DNA of 64,000 bases from Pseudobutyrivibrio xylanivorans (GTDB lineage Bacteria; Bacillota; Clostridia; Lachnospirales; Lachnospiraceae), in contig NZ_CP043028.1 of the NCBI RefSeq assembly GCF_008935055.1, positions 3,347,001 to 3,411,000 of the forward strand, read 5' to 3'. Below, piece by piece: positions 32,816 through 42,706 of the stretch. A program made the translations under genes and the position numbers. Every line of letters begins with the position of its first letter. The first letter of the stretch is position 1. The notes below the pieces were generated by a model that made no database searches, was not told where the DNA came from, and was given only the letters and a program-made list of their open reading frames with translations.

Positions 32816-35065
32816 TTATAAATGCCAAATATCTTCATTGTACTGAGCAATTGTACGATCTGACGAGAAGAAGCCTGCGTTTGCGATATTCTTTATCATC
32901 TTTCGGCCCCACTCTGTGCGGTTCTCGAAATCCTTGTAAGCCTTTTCCTTAGTCTGGCAGTAATCCTTGAAATCTGGGAATGTCATAAACCAGTCCTTGT
33001 TAAGGAGCTCGTTGTAGAGACGCTCAAGATTCTCCTTCTGACCAACTTCCATAAGCTTGTCTGAAACGATGAAATCAACACACTTCTTAAGATTTGCATC
33101 CTTCTCGTAGTAGTCGCGTGAGCAGTAGCTTGCATCAGCATAACGCTTAATAACTGTGTCTGAATCCTCGCCGAAGATGTAGATGTTATCGTCACCTACA
33201 AAATCGTGCATCTCAACGTTAGCACCATCCATTGTACCGATGGCAACAGCGCCGTTAAGCATAAACTTCATGTTTGATGTACCAGATGCCTCCTTGGAAG
33301 CAAGTGAAATCTGCTCGTGGATATCACATGCTGGGATGAGCTTCTCTGCAAGTGTTACGTTGTAGTTTTCAACCATAACAACCTTAAGGTATGGGCTTAC
33401 CTCTGGATCCTTTGCAATGATTTCAGAGAGGCAAAGGATAAGATGAATAATATCCTTAGCAATTACGTATGCTGGAGCTGCCTTTGCACCGAAGATGACA
33501 GTGATTGGACGAGCTGGCTTCTTGCCTTCCTTAATCTCAAAATACTTGTTGATTACATAGAGAGCATTCATCTGCTGTCTCTTGTACTCGTGAAGTCTCT
33601 TAATCTGGATATCGTAAACAGAGTTATCATCAATTTCGATTCCCTGTGTCTTAGCAAGGTAGTTCTTGAGAACCGTCTTTCGAGTGTTCTTTACATCAAG
33701 GAAACGCTGTACAACAGCATCATCATTCATAAACTGCTCCAGCTTCTTAAGCTCTGTAGCATCCTTCTTGAAGCCTGGTCCGATAAGCTCTTCAATAAGC
33801 TTTGAAAGCTCTGGGTTGCAATATAATAACCAACGACGGAATGTGATACCATTTGTCTTGTTGTTGAACTTCTCAGGATAGAGCTCGTAGAACTTGTGAA
33901 GCTCTGTCTCCTTAAGAATATCTGTGTGAAGGGCAGCAACACCGTTGATAGAAATACCATAGTGGATGTCCATGTGTGCCATGTGTACAAGACCATCCTT
34001 GATGATGTCTACATCTGGGTCGTTTACCTTCTTTGCGATGCGGTTGTGAAGCTCGCGAATTATAGGCATGAGCTGTGGAACAGCCTTCATCATGAAGTGG
34101 ATTGGCCACTTCTCGAGAGCTTCAGCGAGGATTGTGTGGTTTGTGTAGGCAGTACATTTAGAAACCACATCAATTGCCTCGTCCATAGTAAGCCCGCGAA
34201 TCTGAAGGAGTCGAATAAGCTCTGGAATAACCATTGATGGATGTGTATCGTTTATCTGAATAACTGCGTAATCAGCAAGGTCGTAAAGGTTAGAACCCTT
34301 CTCTACAGCCTCATCTAAGATAAGCTGAGCTGCGTTGCTTACCATGAAGTACTGCTGATATACACGGAGTAATCTACCGTTATCATCTGAATCATCTGGA
34401 TAAAGAAAAAGTGTAAGGTTCTTTGTAAACTCGCCCTTATCAAAATTAATTCCATCTTTAATAATACTCTCATCTACTGTTTCTACATCGAAAAGATGAA
34501 GCTTTGTTGTTACTGAATCATAACCTGTAACATCTATATCATACATTCTTGACTGAACGTTGAAGCCACCGAAATCTACCTGGTATGTCTTGTCTGTCTT
34601 TGTCATCCAGCTGTGCTCAGACATCCAAGGGTTTGGTACCTCGTTCTGAAGATTGTTATTAAATACCTGCTTGAAAAGACCCATGTGGTATGCAAGACCT
34701 ACACCATCACCATTAAGTCCAAGTGTTGCGATTGAATCAAGGAAGCAAGCTGCAAGTCTTCCAAGACCACCGTTACCAAGTGAAGGTTCAACCTCAATCT
34801 CCTCAATTTCTGCAAGTGACTTTCCACAAGCCTCAAGCTCCTTCTGAACCTCGTCATAAAGACCAAGATTAATAAGGTTATTTGAAAGAAGCTTTCCAAT
34901 TAAGAATTCTGCACTGATGTAGTAGAGCTTCTTCTTGCCACCCTTGATTTCCTTATCCTGTGCCTTGTCCTTTACATACTCCAAAAGACCGATGTAAATC
35001 TCTTCATTTGTGCACTGGTCCATGTGTCTGCCAAATCTTACCTTGATATACTCGTTAGCTGTCAT
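32816..35065 (-). CDS. glgP: Glycogen/alpha-glucan phosphorylase
   Basis: 749 aa from ATG 35065 ([17 protein letters not shown]), preceded by TAGGAGGA. Family landmarks: [57 protein letters not shown] and [10 protein letters not shown]. The PLP-binding [20 protein letters not shown] with DGANVEM is intact. It releases glucose-1-phosphate from glycogen using phosphate. Length is slightly under the classical 800 aa, normal for Firmicutes. The leader holds a large GAGCC/GGCGGACT hairpin. Confidence 0.96.
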   Translation of the reverse strand: MTANEYIKVRFGRHMDQCTNEEIYIGLLEYVKDKAQDKEIKGGKKKLYYISAEFLIGKLLSNNLINLGLYDEVQKELEACGKSLAEIEEIEVEPSLGNGGLGRLAACFLDSIATLGLNGDGVGLAYHMGLFKQVFNNNLQNEVPNPWMSEHSWMTKTDKTYQVDFGGFNVQSRMYDIDVTGYDSVTTKLHLFDVETVDESIIKDGINFDKGEFTKNLTLFLYPDDSDDNGRLLRVYQQYFMVSNAAQLILDEAVEKGSNLYDLADYAVIQINDTHPSMVIPELIRLLQIRGLTMDEAIDVVSKCTAYTNHTILAEALEKWPIHFMMKAVPQLMPIIRELHNRIAKKVNDPDVDIIKDGLVHMAHMDIHYGISINGVAALHTDILKETELHKFYELYPEKFNNKTNGITFRRWLLYCNPELSKLIEELIGPGFKKDATELKKLEQFMNDDAVVQRFLDVKNTRKTVLKNYLAKTQGIEIDDNSVYDIQIKRLHEYKRQQMNALYVINKYFEIKEGKKPARPITVIFGAKAAPAYVIAKDIIHLILCLSEIIAKDPEVSPYLKVVMVENYNVTLAEKLIPACDIHEQISLASKEASGTSNMKFMLNGAVAIGTMDGANVEMHDFVGDDNIYIFGEDSDTVIKRYADASYCSRDYYEKDANLKKCVDFIVSDKLMEVGQKENLERLYNELLNKDWFMTFPDFKDYCQTKEKAYKDFENRTEWGRKMIKNIANAGFFSSDRTIAQYNEDIWHL

Positions 35066-35090
35066 TTTTATCCTCCTAATAGTCCGCCTG

Positions 35091-35137
35091 AGATATCCTC
35101 CAGTACTCCGTGCTCCCGCAGGGTATCTCAGGCTCAT
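35091..35137 (-). other. GAGCC/GGCGGACT hairpin upstream of glgP
   Basis: Minus strand: ATGAGCCTGAGATA, loop of about 23 nt, TATCTCAGGCGGACT, then TAGGAGG ribosome site. Stem GCCTGAGATA/TATCTCAGGC, 10 perfect pairs. The outer flanks match the elements at 16955, 28791 and 40958. Confidence 0.7.
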
Positions 35138-35242
35138 TTAATTGTTTAAAAACTTACTAAGCATCATATGATAGTATGAGTATACTGCTAAGATATACGA
35201 TTTTACTTGCGAAATTCTATTATAAAGTGATACTATTCTGCT

Positions 35243-36115
35243 ATGATTAACATAAACGAATATCAAGCCATCCACGAAAAGACTAGTCACTTTGACTATA
35301 ATATTGCCTACAACACTTACCCTTGCACGATTCCGCTGGACTTTGAAAGTGTGCCTTTACACTGGCACGAGGATGTGGAATTCATTTATATAAAGAAGGG
35401 AGAGGGACTGATAGTTGTCAACAACAAGGAGTATGCTGTGACAGCTGGAGACATTGCGCTCATTATCCCTGGAAATGTTCATGGAATCTTTCAGAAGGAT
35501 GATTCCACAATGGAATATGAAAATATCCTATTTGATGGGAAAATCTTCTCTTCCTCGATGGATGATTTTTATGATACTTTTCTACTTCCGTTTTTTGAGA
35601 ATGCGGTAAGGGTGCCAAAGATTTTTAAACAGGGCGTTCCTGGGTATGAGAGTTTACGCAAGTACTTAGATAGTAACGATAATATTTCAAGTCATCGTGA
35701 AGGTGCATGGGGACTTGCCATAAAGGGAAACCTTTATCTGATGCTTTTTGATCTGGTCACTTTATATGAAGAAAAAAGGGATGCCTCAAGCATCCGCAGA
35801 ATTGACAAGCTAAAGCCCGTCATCAAATATGTAGAGCTACACTACAGCGAGCCAATGACTGTGGCAGACATGGCAGACCGCGCCGGATTTTCAGAATCAC
35901 ATTTCATGCGATTCTTTAAGGAGACCTTCGGAGTAAGCTTTATTACTTATCTAAATGACTACAGGCTTTCAATGGCGGCGCGCCTGCTACTTTCCACCGA
36001 GGAAAATATCTTAGAGATTTCACAGCAGGTGGGCTTTGAAAACCTGTCTCATTTTAACAGGCAGTTTAAAAAGAAGTACAGCAAGACCCCCAAGGAGTAC
36101 CGTATAAACAAATAA
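35243..36115 (+). CDS. AraC-family transcriptional regulator with cupin sensor
   Basis: 290 aa. N-terminal cupin at about 25-150 (VPLHWHEDVEFIYIKKGEGL, DIALIIPGNVHGIF) binds an effector, often a sugar. The C-terminal double helix-turn-helix at about 190-288 is complete: VADMADRAGFSESHFMRFFK and ILEISQQVGFENLSHFNRQF. It is divergent from glgP across 177 bp, so it may control that gene. Its last 96 bases overlap the end of the ABC permease gene on the opposite strand. Confidence 0.92.
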   Translation: MININEYQAIHEKTSHFDYNIAYNTYPCTIPLDFESVPLHWHEDVEFIYIKKGEGLIVVNNKEYAVTAGDIALIIPGNVHGIFQKDDSTMEYENILFDGKIFSSSMDDFYDTFLLPFFENAVRVPKIFKQGVPGYESLRKYLDSNDNISSHREGAWGLAIKGNLYLMLFDLVTLYEEKRDASSIRRIDKLKPVIKYVELHYSEPMTVADMADRAGFSESHFMRFFKETFGVSFITYLNDYRLSMAARLLLSTEENILEISQQVGFENLSHFNRQFKKKYSKTPKEYRINK

Positions 36116-37159
36116 TGTCTTCAAATAATATATATCATGGATGCTGCTCAGGTAATGAAATGCCGGGCAGCATTTTTGTATTTGGCGAAGCTCTTTAAAG
36201 TCAATAAACACTGGAGATAAAAGCGAGTTTAGAATTATTAAAGCTGGGATTAATATTCCTATATGCTTTTTATCTGGCACAACTAACCTCAATATTATGG
36301 ATAAAATGATAGTGGCTAAGATATACAAGAAAAGTGCGGGAAGCTCACGGGATACTGTTGTGAAACTTTCGCTATAAGCCAGGCTAATTAACACAACAAC
36401 GGATGGAGCTATAAAGGCCACTAGATAGTATCCCAATTCTCTGATAAAAATAGCCCTGATATGCCACCAAATAAAAAGTCCATTTTCCTGATCCTCAAGA
36501 TAATACATGGATGTGGCAATTCCACAAAGCATAAGCCAAAGAGCTAATATTCCGCGAAGAGGCATCAGTATAATGGATGTATCTTCCACTTCAGAAGCAT
36601 CCACATAACCTGCATTAAATAAGCTTTCTGATAGAGCAAAGCTGTCAAAGGCTTCCATTAATTCTGCCTGTTGCTGTTCTGTCATGTTTCCACCATAGAC
36701 TCTGGCATTCATATAGTTTATCAACAACTGCTTAGCAACCGATGGGTATATCTTGCTACACAGAATCTCCCTGCCTAGAAGATGAGATAATCCATTTTCA
36801 CGAACAACTATCTCCACACTTTCAAGGGGGATTTCATTTTTCGCTACAGTTTCTACAATACCATCCAAATTCTTTGGCACAATCCATGCCTCATCGACGG
36901 TGTTATTTTCCACTGCCTCAATCAGAGATTCTTTTGATTCATAAAATTCATAATGAATTGGGCTAGTTTCTTCAGGAATGCTCGCCCTGAAAATGATTGA
37001 GCTGGCATCGTCTCCCATTATGCAAATACCAACAGTCATGATACCACCATTATCTTCACCTATAAATCTGAGAAGAAAGACCATAAGAGGCACCAGCAGT
37101 AGCATTAATATATAACTTTTCTTTTTAAATAATCGTTTTAGCAAAAGAAGATATCTCAT
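36020..37159 (-). CDS. ABC-2 type exporter permease, subunit 1
   Basis: 379 aa. N-terminal helix (YILMLLLVPLMVFLLRFIG), a large extracytoplasmic domain, then five helices in the C-terminal half (ILALWLMLCGIATSMYYL, YYLVAFIAPSVVVLISLAY, LYILATIILSIILRLVV). YhgE/ABC-2 topology. It begins 4 bases inside the previous permease (ATGA overlap), showing coupling. Its 3' end overlaps the araC gene by 96 bp and contains the araC terminator in antisense. Confidence 0.85.
   Translation of the reverse strand: MRYLLLLKRLFKKKSYILMLLLVPLMVFLLRFIGEDNGGIMTVGICIMGDDASSIIFRASIPEETSPIHYEFYESKESLIEAVENNTVDEAWIVPKNLDGIVETVAKNEIPLESVEIVVRENGLSHLLGREILCSKIYPSVAKQLLINYMNARVYGGNMTEQQQAELMEAFDSFALSESLFNAGYVDASEVEDTSIILMPLRGILALWLMLCGIATSMYYLEDQENGLFIWWHIRAIFIRELGYYLVAFIAPSVVVLISLAYSESFTTVSRELPALFLYILATIILSIILRLVVPDKKHIGILIPALIILNSLLSPVFIDFKELRQIQKCCPAFHYLSSIHDIYYLKTLFVYTVLLGGLAVLLFKLPVKMRQVFKAHLL
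36141..36177 (+). terminator. Terminator of the AraC gene, inside the opposite permease ORF
   Basis: Plus strand stem ATGCTGCTC/GGGCAGCAT followed by TTTTTG. It is 25 bases after the araC stop and within the coding sequence of the convergent permease. Confidence 0.82.
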
Positions 37160-38445
37160 TTTCGAATTTTTAGTCCTCTAACGATAATTGCCCCTAAAAC
37201 ACACACAGTAGTATATGCAGCTATAAGTAAATAGCATTGCAGCAGGCTAATATAGGCTCCAACCATCATCCGACTTGAAGTAATTGATGAAAAAGATTCG
37301 CGCTGAAGCCCTTCCATATATCTAAAAGCAACACCTGTTGGAAGAACACCCCCTATCCTCTGAAGTGCATCTGGGAAAAAAGACTTCGGATAAAAGTATC
37401 CGGAAATGTATGCCATGCCTGTGTAAAGAAAAAAAGCTGCCAAGCACTTGTTAATCACTCCTGAGATAGCTTCAAATATCAAAAATCCTAATGCAGAGAA
37501 GAGAATTATCGTCGGAATTATGTTAATCTCTGATTTAATAAATAAAGAATCTCCAATCATTTCAGCACTTTCACTAGAAATGGCACCTATATTTGAAAGT
37601 CTTCTTACACAGAATAAGATTACTTCTACACAAAATAAATTCATTAAAAAATAGGCTAGGAATTCCGCAAGAATCTGCCTAACCGCTCCAAGTCCTTTTG
37701 CGCTAACAAACTTATGGGTTGCTTTTTTATCATCCAGAAAAAGGCTCACTCCACAAAATGACATCAAAAGTAAGAAAAATAAACTCAAGGAAATGCTGTA
37801 ATATTGCTCTGTAGACAAACCGTCAGATAGACCTAAATCCTTAATCTCTGCCATGTCTGTTCTGGCCAGCATTGCCCCAATATAAAGGGCTAGAAGCTCA
37901 TTTGTATTGCCATTTATCACCTCTGCAGGATATCCTGCATCTTCCATTTGCTTCCTCAGCGAAAGTAATCCTTTTTCCGAATTGACTACAAGATTAGATG
38001 CGATGTCTGCAATTTCATCCATCATCACATTAGTTATTCCTCTTTGGCCTGAAGTTGCAAAATATTCTAAACTCATATCATTGGATAACGCATTCAACGA
38101 ATTTATAAAATCGTCGTTTACCAAAACATAGGCTGAAATAGCTCCCTCGCGCAATGCCGCCTTCGCCTTAGACTCATCATTCAACCGCACTATTTCCAGC
38201 ATAAAACGAGAATCGTCATTGTTTTCAAGAAGCTCTATGCCCATAGTAAGCATATCATCTGAAGTATCTCCAACTACACCAAGCTTGTATCGCTGATGTT
38301 CCGCAAGTATCGATTCATTATTAATCAAAGCATAGGCTATAGTCCCGCAAAGGACTGCAAAAATAGCCAGCATCACGATAGTTCCAGGAAGGATTTTTAG
38401 AATTCTTTTCAGTTGTACCAGGAAATAATCTTTGAAGCTAATCAT
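37156..38445 (-). CDS. ABC-2 type exporter permease, subunit 2
   Basis: 429 aa. The first helix is LPGTIVMLAIFAVLCGTIAY; a roughly 190-residue outer domain follows; then about five helices (YYSISLSLFFLLLMSFCGVS, ILFSALGFLIFEAISGV, CYLLIAAYTTVCVLGAIIV). Same general fold as subunit 1, so a heteromeric exporter is likely. It begins 1 base after the ATPase stop. Confidence 0.85.
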   Translation of the reverse strand: MISFKDYFLVQLKRILKILPGTIVMLAIFAVLCGTIAYALINNESILAEHQRYKLGVVGDTSDDMLTMGIELLENNDDSRFMLEIVRLNDESKAKAALREGAISAYVLVNDDFINSLNALSNDMSLEYFATSGQRGITNVMMDEIADIASNLVVNSEKGLLSLRKQMEDAGYPAEVINGNTNELLALYIGAMLARTDMAEIKDLGLSDGLSTEQYYSISLSLFFLLLMSFCGVSLFLDDKKATHKFVSAKGLGAVRQILAEFLAYFLMNLFCVEVILFCVRRLSNIGAISSESAEMIGDSLFIKSEINIIPTIILFSALGFLIFEAISGVINKCLAAFFLYTGMAYISGYFYPKSFFPDALQRIGGVLPTGVAFRYMEGLQRESFSSITSSRMMVGAYISLLQCYLLIAAYTTVCVLGAIIVRGLKIRK

Positions 38446-38446
38446 G

Positions 38447-39112
38447 CTACAGCCTTCCTATCAAATGTGGTAAATCACCATCAAACTCGTATGGAGAAAG
38501 TACACCATTTTTCAAAATAAAGCAGCGGTCACACAGCTCAATTTCCTGTAGTTCATGGGTCGCCACAATAATAGATCCACCTTCACTTCTGAACTGCTCA
38601 AAATAGTCATAGATTTTATTTCTGCATACCAAATCCAAGGCTGCTGTAGGCTCATCCAGTAGCATGAGTTTTGGACTGCCCTTCATGGCACAGGCTATAG
38701 TAAGGCGCTTTTTCATTCCACCAGACATCTTTCTCACTGGCACCTTCAGGAATTCATCCACACCAAGGAGCTTAAGCACTCCATTTTTCAGTTCCTTTTC
38801 AAGTGTCGCCTTGTCGTACCACATCCTAAGATTATCCCAGGCATTCAACTCTTCTATCAGCGGATTCTCCTGTGGTACAAAGGCTATTTGCTGGTTTTTC
38901 AACTTTGAATCACCAATCAAATCTTTGCCACCCATACAAAAAAAGCCGCCATTTGGCCGCTGTAATCCCGCAAGAATAGAAAGCAGTGTGCTCTTGCCAC
39001 TGCCGTTCGCTCCTAATATTCCAATTATCTCACCAGGTTCCACAGTAAAGCTTACGCCCTGCAGCACCTGATGCTTTCCATAACTTTTCTCAATCCCTTT
39101 AATTTCAAACAT
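38447..39112 (-). CDS. ABC exporter ATPase
   Basis: 221 aa. Walker A GILGANGSGKSTLLSI near 34, signature MSGGMKKRLTIACAMKG near 128, Walker B LMLLDEPTAALD, switch His in VATHELQEIE. It works with the two downstream ABC-2 permeases; substrate unknown (lipid, peptide or drug). The three genes form one tight minus-strand operon. Confidence 0.92.
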   Translation of the reverse strand: MFEIKGIEKSYGKHQVLQGVSFTVEPGEIIGILGANGSGKSTLLSILAGLQRPNGGFFCMGGKDLIGDSKLKNQQIAFVPQENPLIEELNAWDNLRMWYDKATLEKELKNGVLKLLGVDEFLKVPVRKMSGGMKKRLTIACAMKGSPKLMLLDEPTAALDLVCRNKIYDYFEQFRSEGGSIIVATHELQEIELCDRCFILKNGVLSPYEFDGDLPHLIGRL

Positions 39113-39124
39113 TTTTAATCTCTA

Positions 39125-39529
39125 CTATTCCTTATAGTACTGTGCAATATCCATAACCATAGCTTCAATTAAAGTGAAATAATCACCAACAATATCATCA
39201 AAATATCTTAATGCAACCTGTCCATCATAATCATGAGCCAAAGTGTTTCTAACTCTGAGCATATCCATCCATCTGTCATCACTAATCAGTCCAACTGAAA
39301 AAGCTGATTTCAATGCTTCTCTTGGTGACCCCGCTGCAAAATCAGTCATTCCAAATTCATGGGTCACTAATTCCTTTAACACCTTCCAAGATAAATCAAA
39401 AGTAAGATTATAATTCTGAACTGTTGCTGGTAAAACAAACTGATCATCAATATCTGCACCTCTTGATTGTCTCAAGTTTTCAAGGCTCCTGCAAAGGCTC
39501 TGATATCTATTAAAATATTTGCTTTCCAT
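39125..39529 (-). CDS. hepT: HEPN-family toxin (HepT/HI0074-like nucleotidyltransferase partner)
   Basis: 134 aa, all-helical. It contains the HEPN nuclease motif RX4HXY as RNTLAHDY near residue 94 and the helix YNLTFDLSWKVLKELVTHEF typical of the HI0074 subgroup. HEPN proteins of this type are RNases or targets of AMPylation, and the partner MNT nucleotidyltransferase modifies the Tyr of the motif to neutralise them. It overlaps the upstream MNT gene by 20 bases. It lies directly downstream of that gene and just before the ABC exporter. Confidence 0.88.
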   Translation of the reverse strand: MESKYFNRYQSLCRSLENLRQSRGADIDDQFVLPATVQNYNLTFDLSWKVLKELVTHEFGMTDFAAGSPREALKSAFSVGLISDDRWMDMLRVRNTLAHDYDGQVALRYFDDIVGDYFTLIEAMVMDIAQYYKE

Positions 39530-39800
39530 ACTTATCCATATCCTCCCTTAGCAAGTCACTGCAAACTTCATCATAATTAAAAATGTCAATTTTTCTGAGT
39601 GTAGGTATGTTGTTAACCTCTTCCTCGAAATTATCAATATCACTACATCCTCTAACAATAAAATCTATATCACTTCTTTCAGATGCTGTTCCTAACGCAA
39701 ATGAACCAAAAAGATCTAATCTTTCCACATTATATTTATGCGCAATAGCGACTACTCGGTTAATTATTTCATCAATTGGCATTGTATAATGGTTTACCAT
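39510..39800 (-). CDS. mntA: MNT-family nucleotidyltransferase antitoxin
   Basis: 96 aa. The minimal nucleotidyltransferase signature GSFALGTASERSDIDFIV, with both metal-binding aspartates (SDID), sits near 31-48. Classic type VII antitoxin that transfers AMP to HepT. The order antitoxin-toxin and the 20-base overlap are typical. Confidence 0.9.
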   Translation of the reverse strand: MVNHYTMPIDEIINRVVAIAHKYNVERLDLFGSFALGTASERSDIDFIVRGCSDIDNFEEEVNNIPTLRKIDIFNYDEVCSDLLREDMDKYGKQIF

Positions 39801-39868
39801 AATCTAGCCCTCCATAACAGGATTATAACATTATAGCCATATTACTAAAATATTATTGTTTCTATAGT

Positions 39869-40945
39869 CTATCTATTCGTGAGAATCCCCTGATAATCAA
39901 AATATCTATAATAATTGCTCTCAACAGATAAATAATCCTTGTAATTATCCTGTGTCAATTGGTCAGTCCCACTGAACAACCACGCTAAAATTTGGGAGTT
40001 CATCCAGTCGCCATGGTGGCACTCGTCACTGTAGTTGTCCAAGTTTGAGGTGATGTCGAACTCGTTGTTGAAGGAATATAGATGTATATTATCGCACTCT
40101 AGCATGAGCTCAATGGCATACTGCTCCACGGCAAGCCACCTGTCAACAGTGCCAAGCTCCATCTGGGAGCCCCACCAAGCCACGGAATATGGAGTCAAAT
40201 AGTAATAGAACTGCACCTCAGGGTGTGCCTTAGCCAATTCCGTTACGTTCTGAGTGATATTGGCTTCTACCATTTCCTTTACTTCATCAACGAATGGCTG
40301 AATGGTCTCTGGCTGCTTATATTCCGTTCTATCACCAAGTACCACTGCAGCGCCAAACTGGGCATCCTCCATCCAATTAGCGTACTCATCAAAAGATGTG
40401 ACGCCTCCTGCAACCCCAGCCCTGGCGTTATCAAGCATTGGCAGACAAATATCAAAGAGAATCTGCTTATTGAAAATATACTTCACGTCATTGAATGGGT
40501 TATTATCGTACAAATACTCAGGATATGACCCAAGGTCGTTACGAACTCGATCTTTATCATCCATGAGATAAGCATAATCTAAAGGACGAATTACCACCTT
40601 CAGGTCTGGATTGTATTCAATGGCCTTAGCAATGTTGTCATTCTGTTCCTTGTAGGTTCCGCCAGCAAATGGGACCTTGATAAAAGTGCCGCCCCACAGC
40701 TCCTCTGCTTCGCTAGTCTTAAAATTCTCAGCCATAGAGGTTCCGATAATCATCCCATCGTAATTGAAGTGGCGGATGATGCCATCATTTTGGCTGCGTT
40801 CGTTATTTAAATCGTAATATAAGTTTTCATTTGGCTTGTGATAATGGAAGTATGGATCAATATATATTATGACGGTGGCCACCATACTAAGAATTACCAC
40901 CACTACTATCAACAAGCCAATCAACCAGTTTCTTGATTTTACCAT
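39869..40945 (-). CDS. Membrane-anchored SGNH-like protein, MBOAT partner
   Basis: 358 aa. One N-terminal helix (WLIGLLIVVVVILSMVATVI) and then an outer domain. GMIIGTSMAENFKTSEAEE resembles the GDSL/SGNH block I, with Ser in GTSMAEN, and SDECHHGDWMNSQILAWL near the end carries the Asp-x-x-His-like block. Such proteins (DltD/AlgX-like) finish O-acylation of surface polymers with MBOAT transmembrane enzymes, and the MBOAT gene is directly upstream (46 bases). Confidence 0.78.
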   Translation of the reverse strand: MVKSRNWLIGLLIVVVVILSMVATVIIYIDPYFHYHKPNENLYYDLNNERSQNDGIIRHFNYDGMIIGTSMAENFKTSEAEELWGGTFIKVPFAGGTYKEQNDNIAKAIEYNPDLKVVIRPLDYAYLMDDKDRVRNDLGSYPEYLYDNNPFNDVKYIFNKQILFDICLPMLDNARAGVAGGVTSFDEYANWMEDAQFGAAVVLGDRTEYKQPETIQPFVDEVKEMVEANITQNVTELAKAHPEVQFYYYLTPYSVAWWGSQMELGTVDRWLAVEQYAIELMLECDNIHLYSFNNEFDITSNLDNYSDECHHGDWMNSQILAWLFSGTDQLTQDNYKDYLSVESNYYRYFDYQGILTNR

Positions 40946-40957
40946 CTAAAAGCTCCA

Positions 40958-40983
40958 AGTCCGCCTGTTACGCCTACAGGCTC
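40958..40983 (-). other. GAGCC/GGCGGACT hairpin between MBOAT and SGNH genes
   Basis: Minus strand: GAGCCTGTAGGCGTAACAGG then CGGACT. Stem GCCTGT/ACAGGC. It precedes TTGGAG and the ATG at 40945. Fourth member of the family. Confidence 0.68.
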
Positions 40984-40992
40984 TACGTATTT

Positions 40993-42516
40993 TTAAAAAT
41001 TAAAATATAAGAATGTGCTTATGCCGGACAACGACGCAATTGCCCAGGCGAGCAGTACGCCCGACCAAAGCATGTTCGCGACAGTCGGTTTAAACGCCTT
41101 CATCTTCTCGAAGGAGTTCTTGCAACCAAGCACAATATAAAGGGCCAAATAATAGAATACAGCCACATAAATAAATGGCAAAGAATGTGTCAGTGCTGTG
41201 CCATCCCAGAAGTAATTCAGGCCCGGGATTTTGAATGCCTCCAAGATATGAACATCGATTGGTGTGAAATCCACATAAAGAATCTGCTTTATCAGCTCCA
41301 CTGCGTCATGAATTGTATTGGCGCGGAAGAACACTACCGACAGAGTGAAAAAGCCCTGTGTAATCATCCAGCCCAATGCAGGATGTAGTTCCTTGAAGAA
41401 CTTCTTAAACATTCTAGTGATTATGCAAAAGATTCCATTCAACACCGACCAAAGAACAAAGGTCCATGCCGCTCCATGCCAAAAGCCGCTAAGAAGGAAT
41501 ACAATAAACAAGTTCACATAGGTACGCACATTTCCCTTACGGCTTCCGCCAAGCGGAATGTACACGTATCTGGTAAAGAATCGGCTGAGAGTCATGTGCC
41601 AGCGATTCCAAAAATCAGTGATAGTAAGTGCCTTGTATGGCGAAATAAAGTTCTGTGGCAAATCGATATTCAACATCTTTCCAAGGCCTGTTGCCATATC
41701 GCAGTAGCCACTGAAATCAAAATAAAGCTGGAAACAGTATCCAACCGCAATGAGAATGGCATTGGTCGCTTGTAATTCAGAAACATTTTCATAACCCCAG
41801 TTTACTGCCACACCAAAAACATCTGCAAGCAGCACCTTTTTGCCCATTCCGATGGCAAACATGTAGAAGCCACGCGCCATGTTGTCCCAATTCACCGACT
41901 TCTTCGACTTATCTTTAAGCTGTGGAATCAGCTCATCGTGAGTGACGATTGGGCCGGCAATAAGCTGTGGGAAGAATGTAACATAGCAGGCGTATGTGAG
42001 AAAATCATATTCTGGAACCTCTCCGCGATAAGTGTCCACGATAAACGAAATCTGCTGGAATGTGAAAAAGCTGATGCCGAGAGGCAGCACAATGTGCATA
42101 AGCGGCCAGTCGGTCTTTGCAATGGCATTAACATTTTCGATGAAGAAATCCATGTACTTGAAATAAAAGATAATTCCAAGGTTTACCGCAACTCCCAACA
42201 TCATTATTGGCTTGCATTTATTCAGCCTGCCAATACAGGAACTGGCTACATTTGCCAGCTCATAATTCTCTGTTACAGCGGCAAGCATTGTCTCCTTCTG
42301 CATCCGCTTCATCAAATAATAGAAGGTATAGTTCACACACACGCTTGCTATTATAATCAGCAGATAGCTTGGATTGAAATAGCCATAAAACCACAGGGAC
42401 ATTCCCAATAAAAAGGCATGTCCCAGCTGATATTTTCCATTTCGATTCAACAGGAAATATCCCAGTATGCATATAGGCAAAAATAGGAATATAAAAATAT
42501 ATGAATTAAATAGCAT
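40993..42516 (-). CDS. MBOAT-family membrane O-acyltransferase
   Basis: 507 aa with about 11 membrane helices. Family motifs: PLGISFFTFQQISFIVDTYRG, FFPQLIAGPIVTHDELIPQL, and SGFWHGAAWTFVLWSVLNGI with the catalytic His. It belongs with AlgI/DltB/PatA proteins that carry acyl groups across the membrane to acetylate glycans. Its partner, the SGNH-like protein, follows in the same operon. Confidence 0.93.
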   Translation of the reverse strand: MLFNSYIFIFLFLPICILGYFLLNRNGKYQLGHAFLLGMSLWFYGYFNPSYLLIIIASVCVNYTFYYLMKRMQKETMLAAVTENYELANVASSCIGRLNKCKPIMMLGVAVNLGIIFYFKYMDFFIENVNAIAKTDWPLMHIVLPLGISFFTFQQISFIVDTYRGEVPEYDFLTYACYVTFFPQLIAGPIVTHDELIPQLKDKSKKSVNWDNMARGFYMFAIGMGKKVLLADVFGVAVNWGYENVSELQATNAILIAVGYCFQLYFDFSGYCDMATGLGKMLNIDLPQNFISPYKALTITDFWNRWHMTLSRFFTRYVYIPLGGSRKGNVRTYVNLFIVFLLSGFWHGAAWTFVLWSVLNGIFCIITRMFKKFFKELHPALGWMITQGFFTLSVVFFRANTIHDAVELIKQILYVDFTPIDVHILEAFKIPGLNYFWDGTALTHSLPFIYVAVFYYLALYIVLGCKNSFEKMKAFKPTVANMLWSGVLLAWAIASLSGISTFLYFNF

Positions 42517-42706
42517 AAATACTAAATCCCTTCAAAATCTGTAGTTTCTTTGGTGGATTTTCATCTTTCCATGCAAGAAATCATATCAATTTATCTTTGC
42601 ATTCTTTAATGGAAAATGCAACTTTTTTCCAAAAATATGCAGTATTGTAGAAATCAACTCTTTAATGTGATAAAGTGAATGCAGCAAATTCTTAGGAGGT
42701 ATTCAA

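Noticed and set aside
42517..42706. SAM or T-box riboswitch before metY
   Set aside because: The leader has no conserved core or large stem; only a plain promoter-like region and ribosome site were seen.
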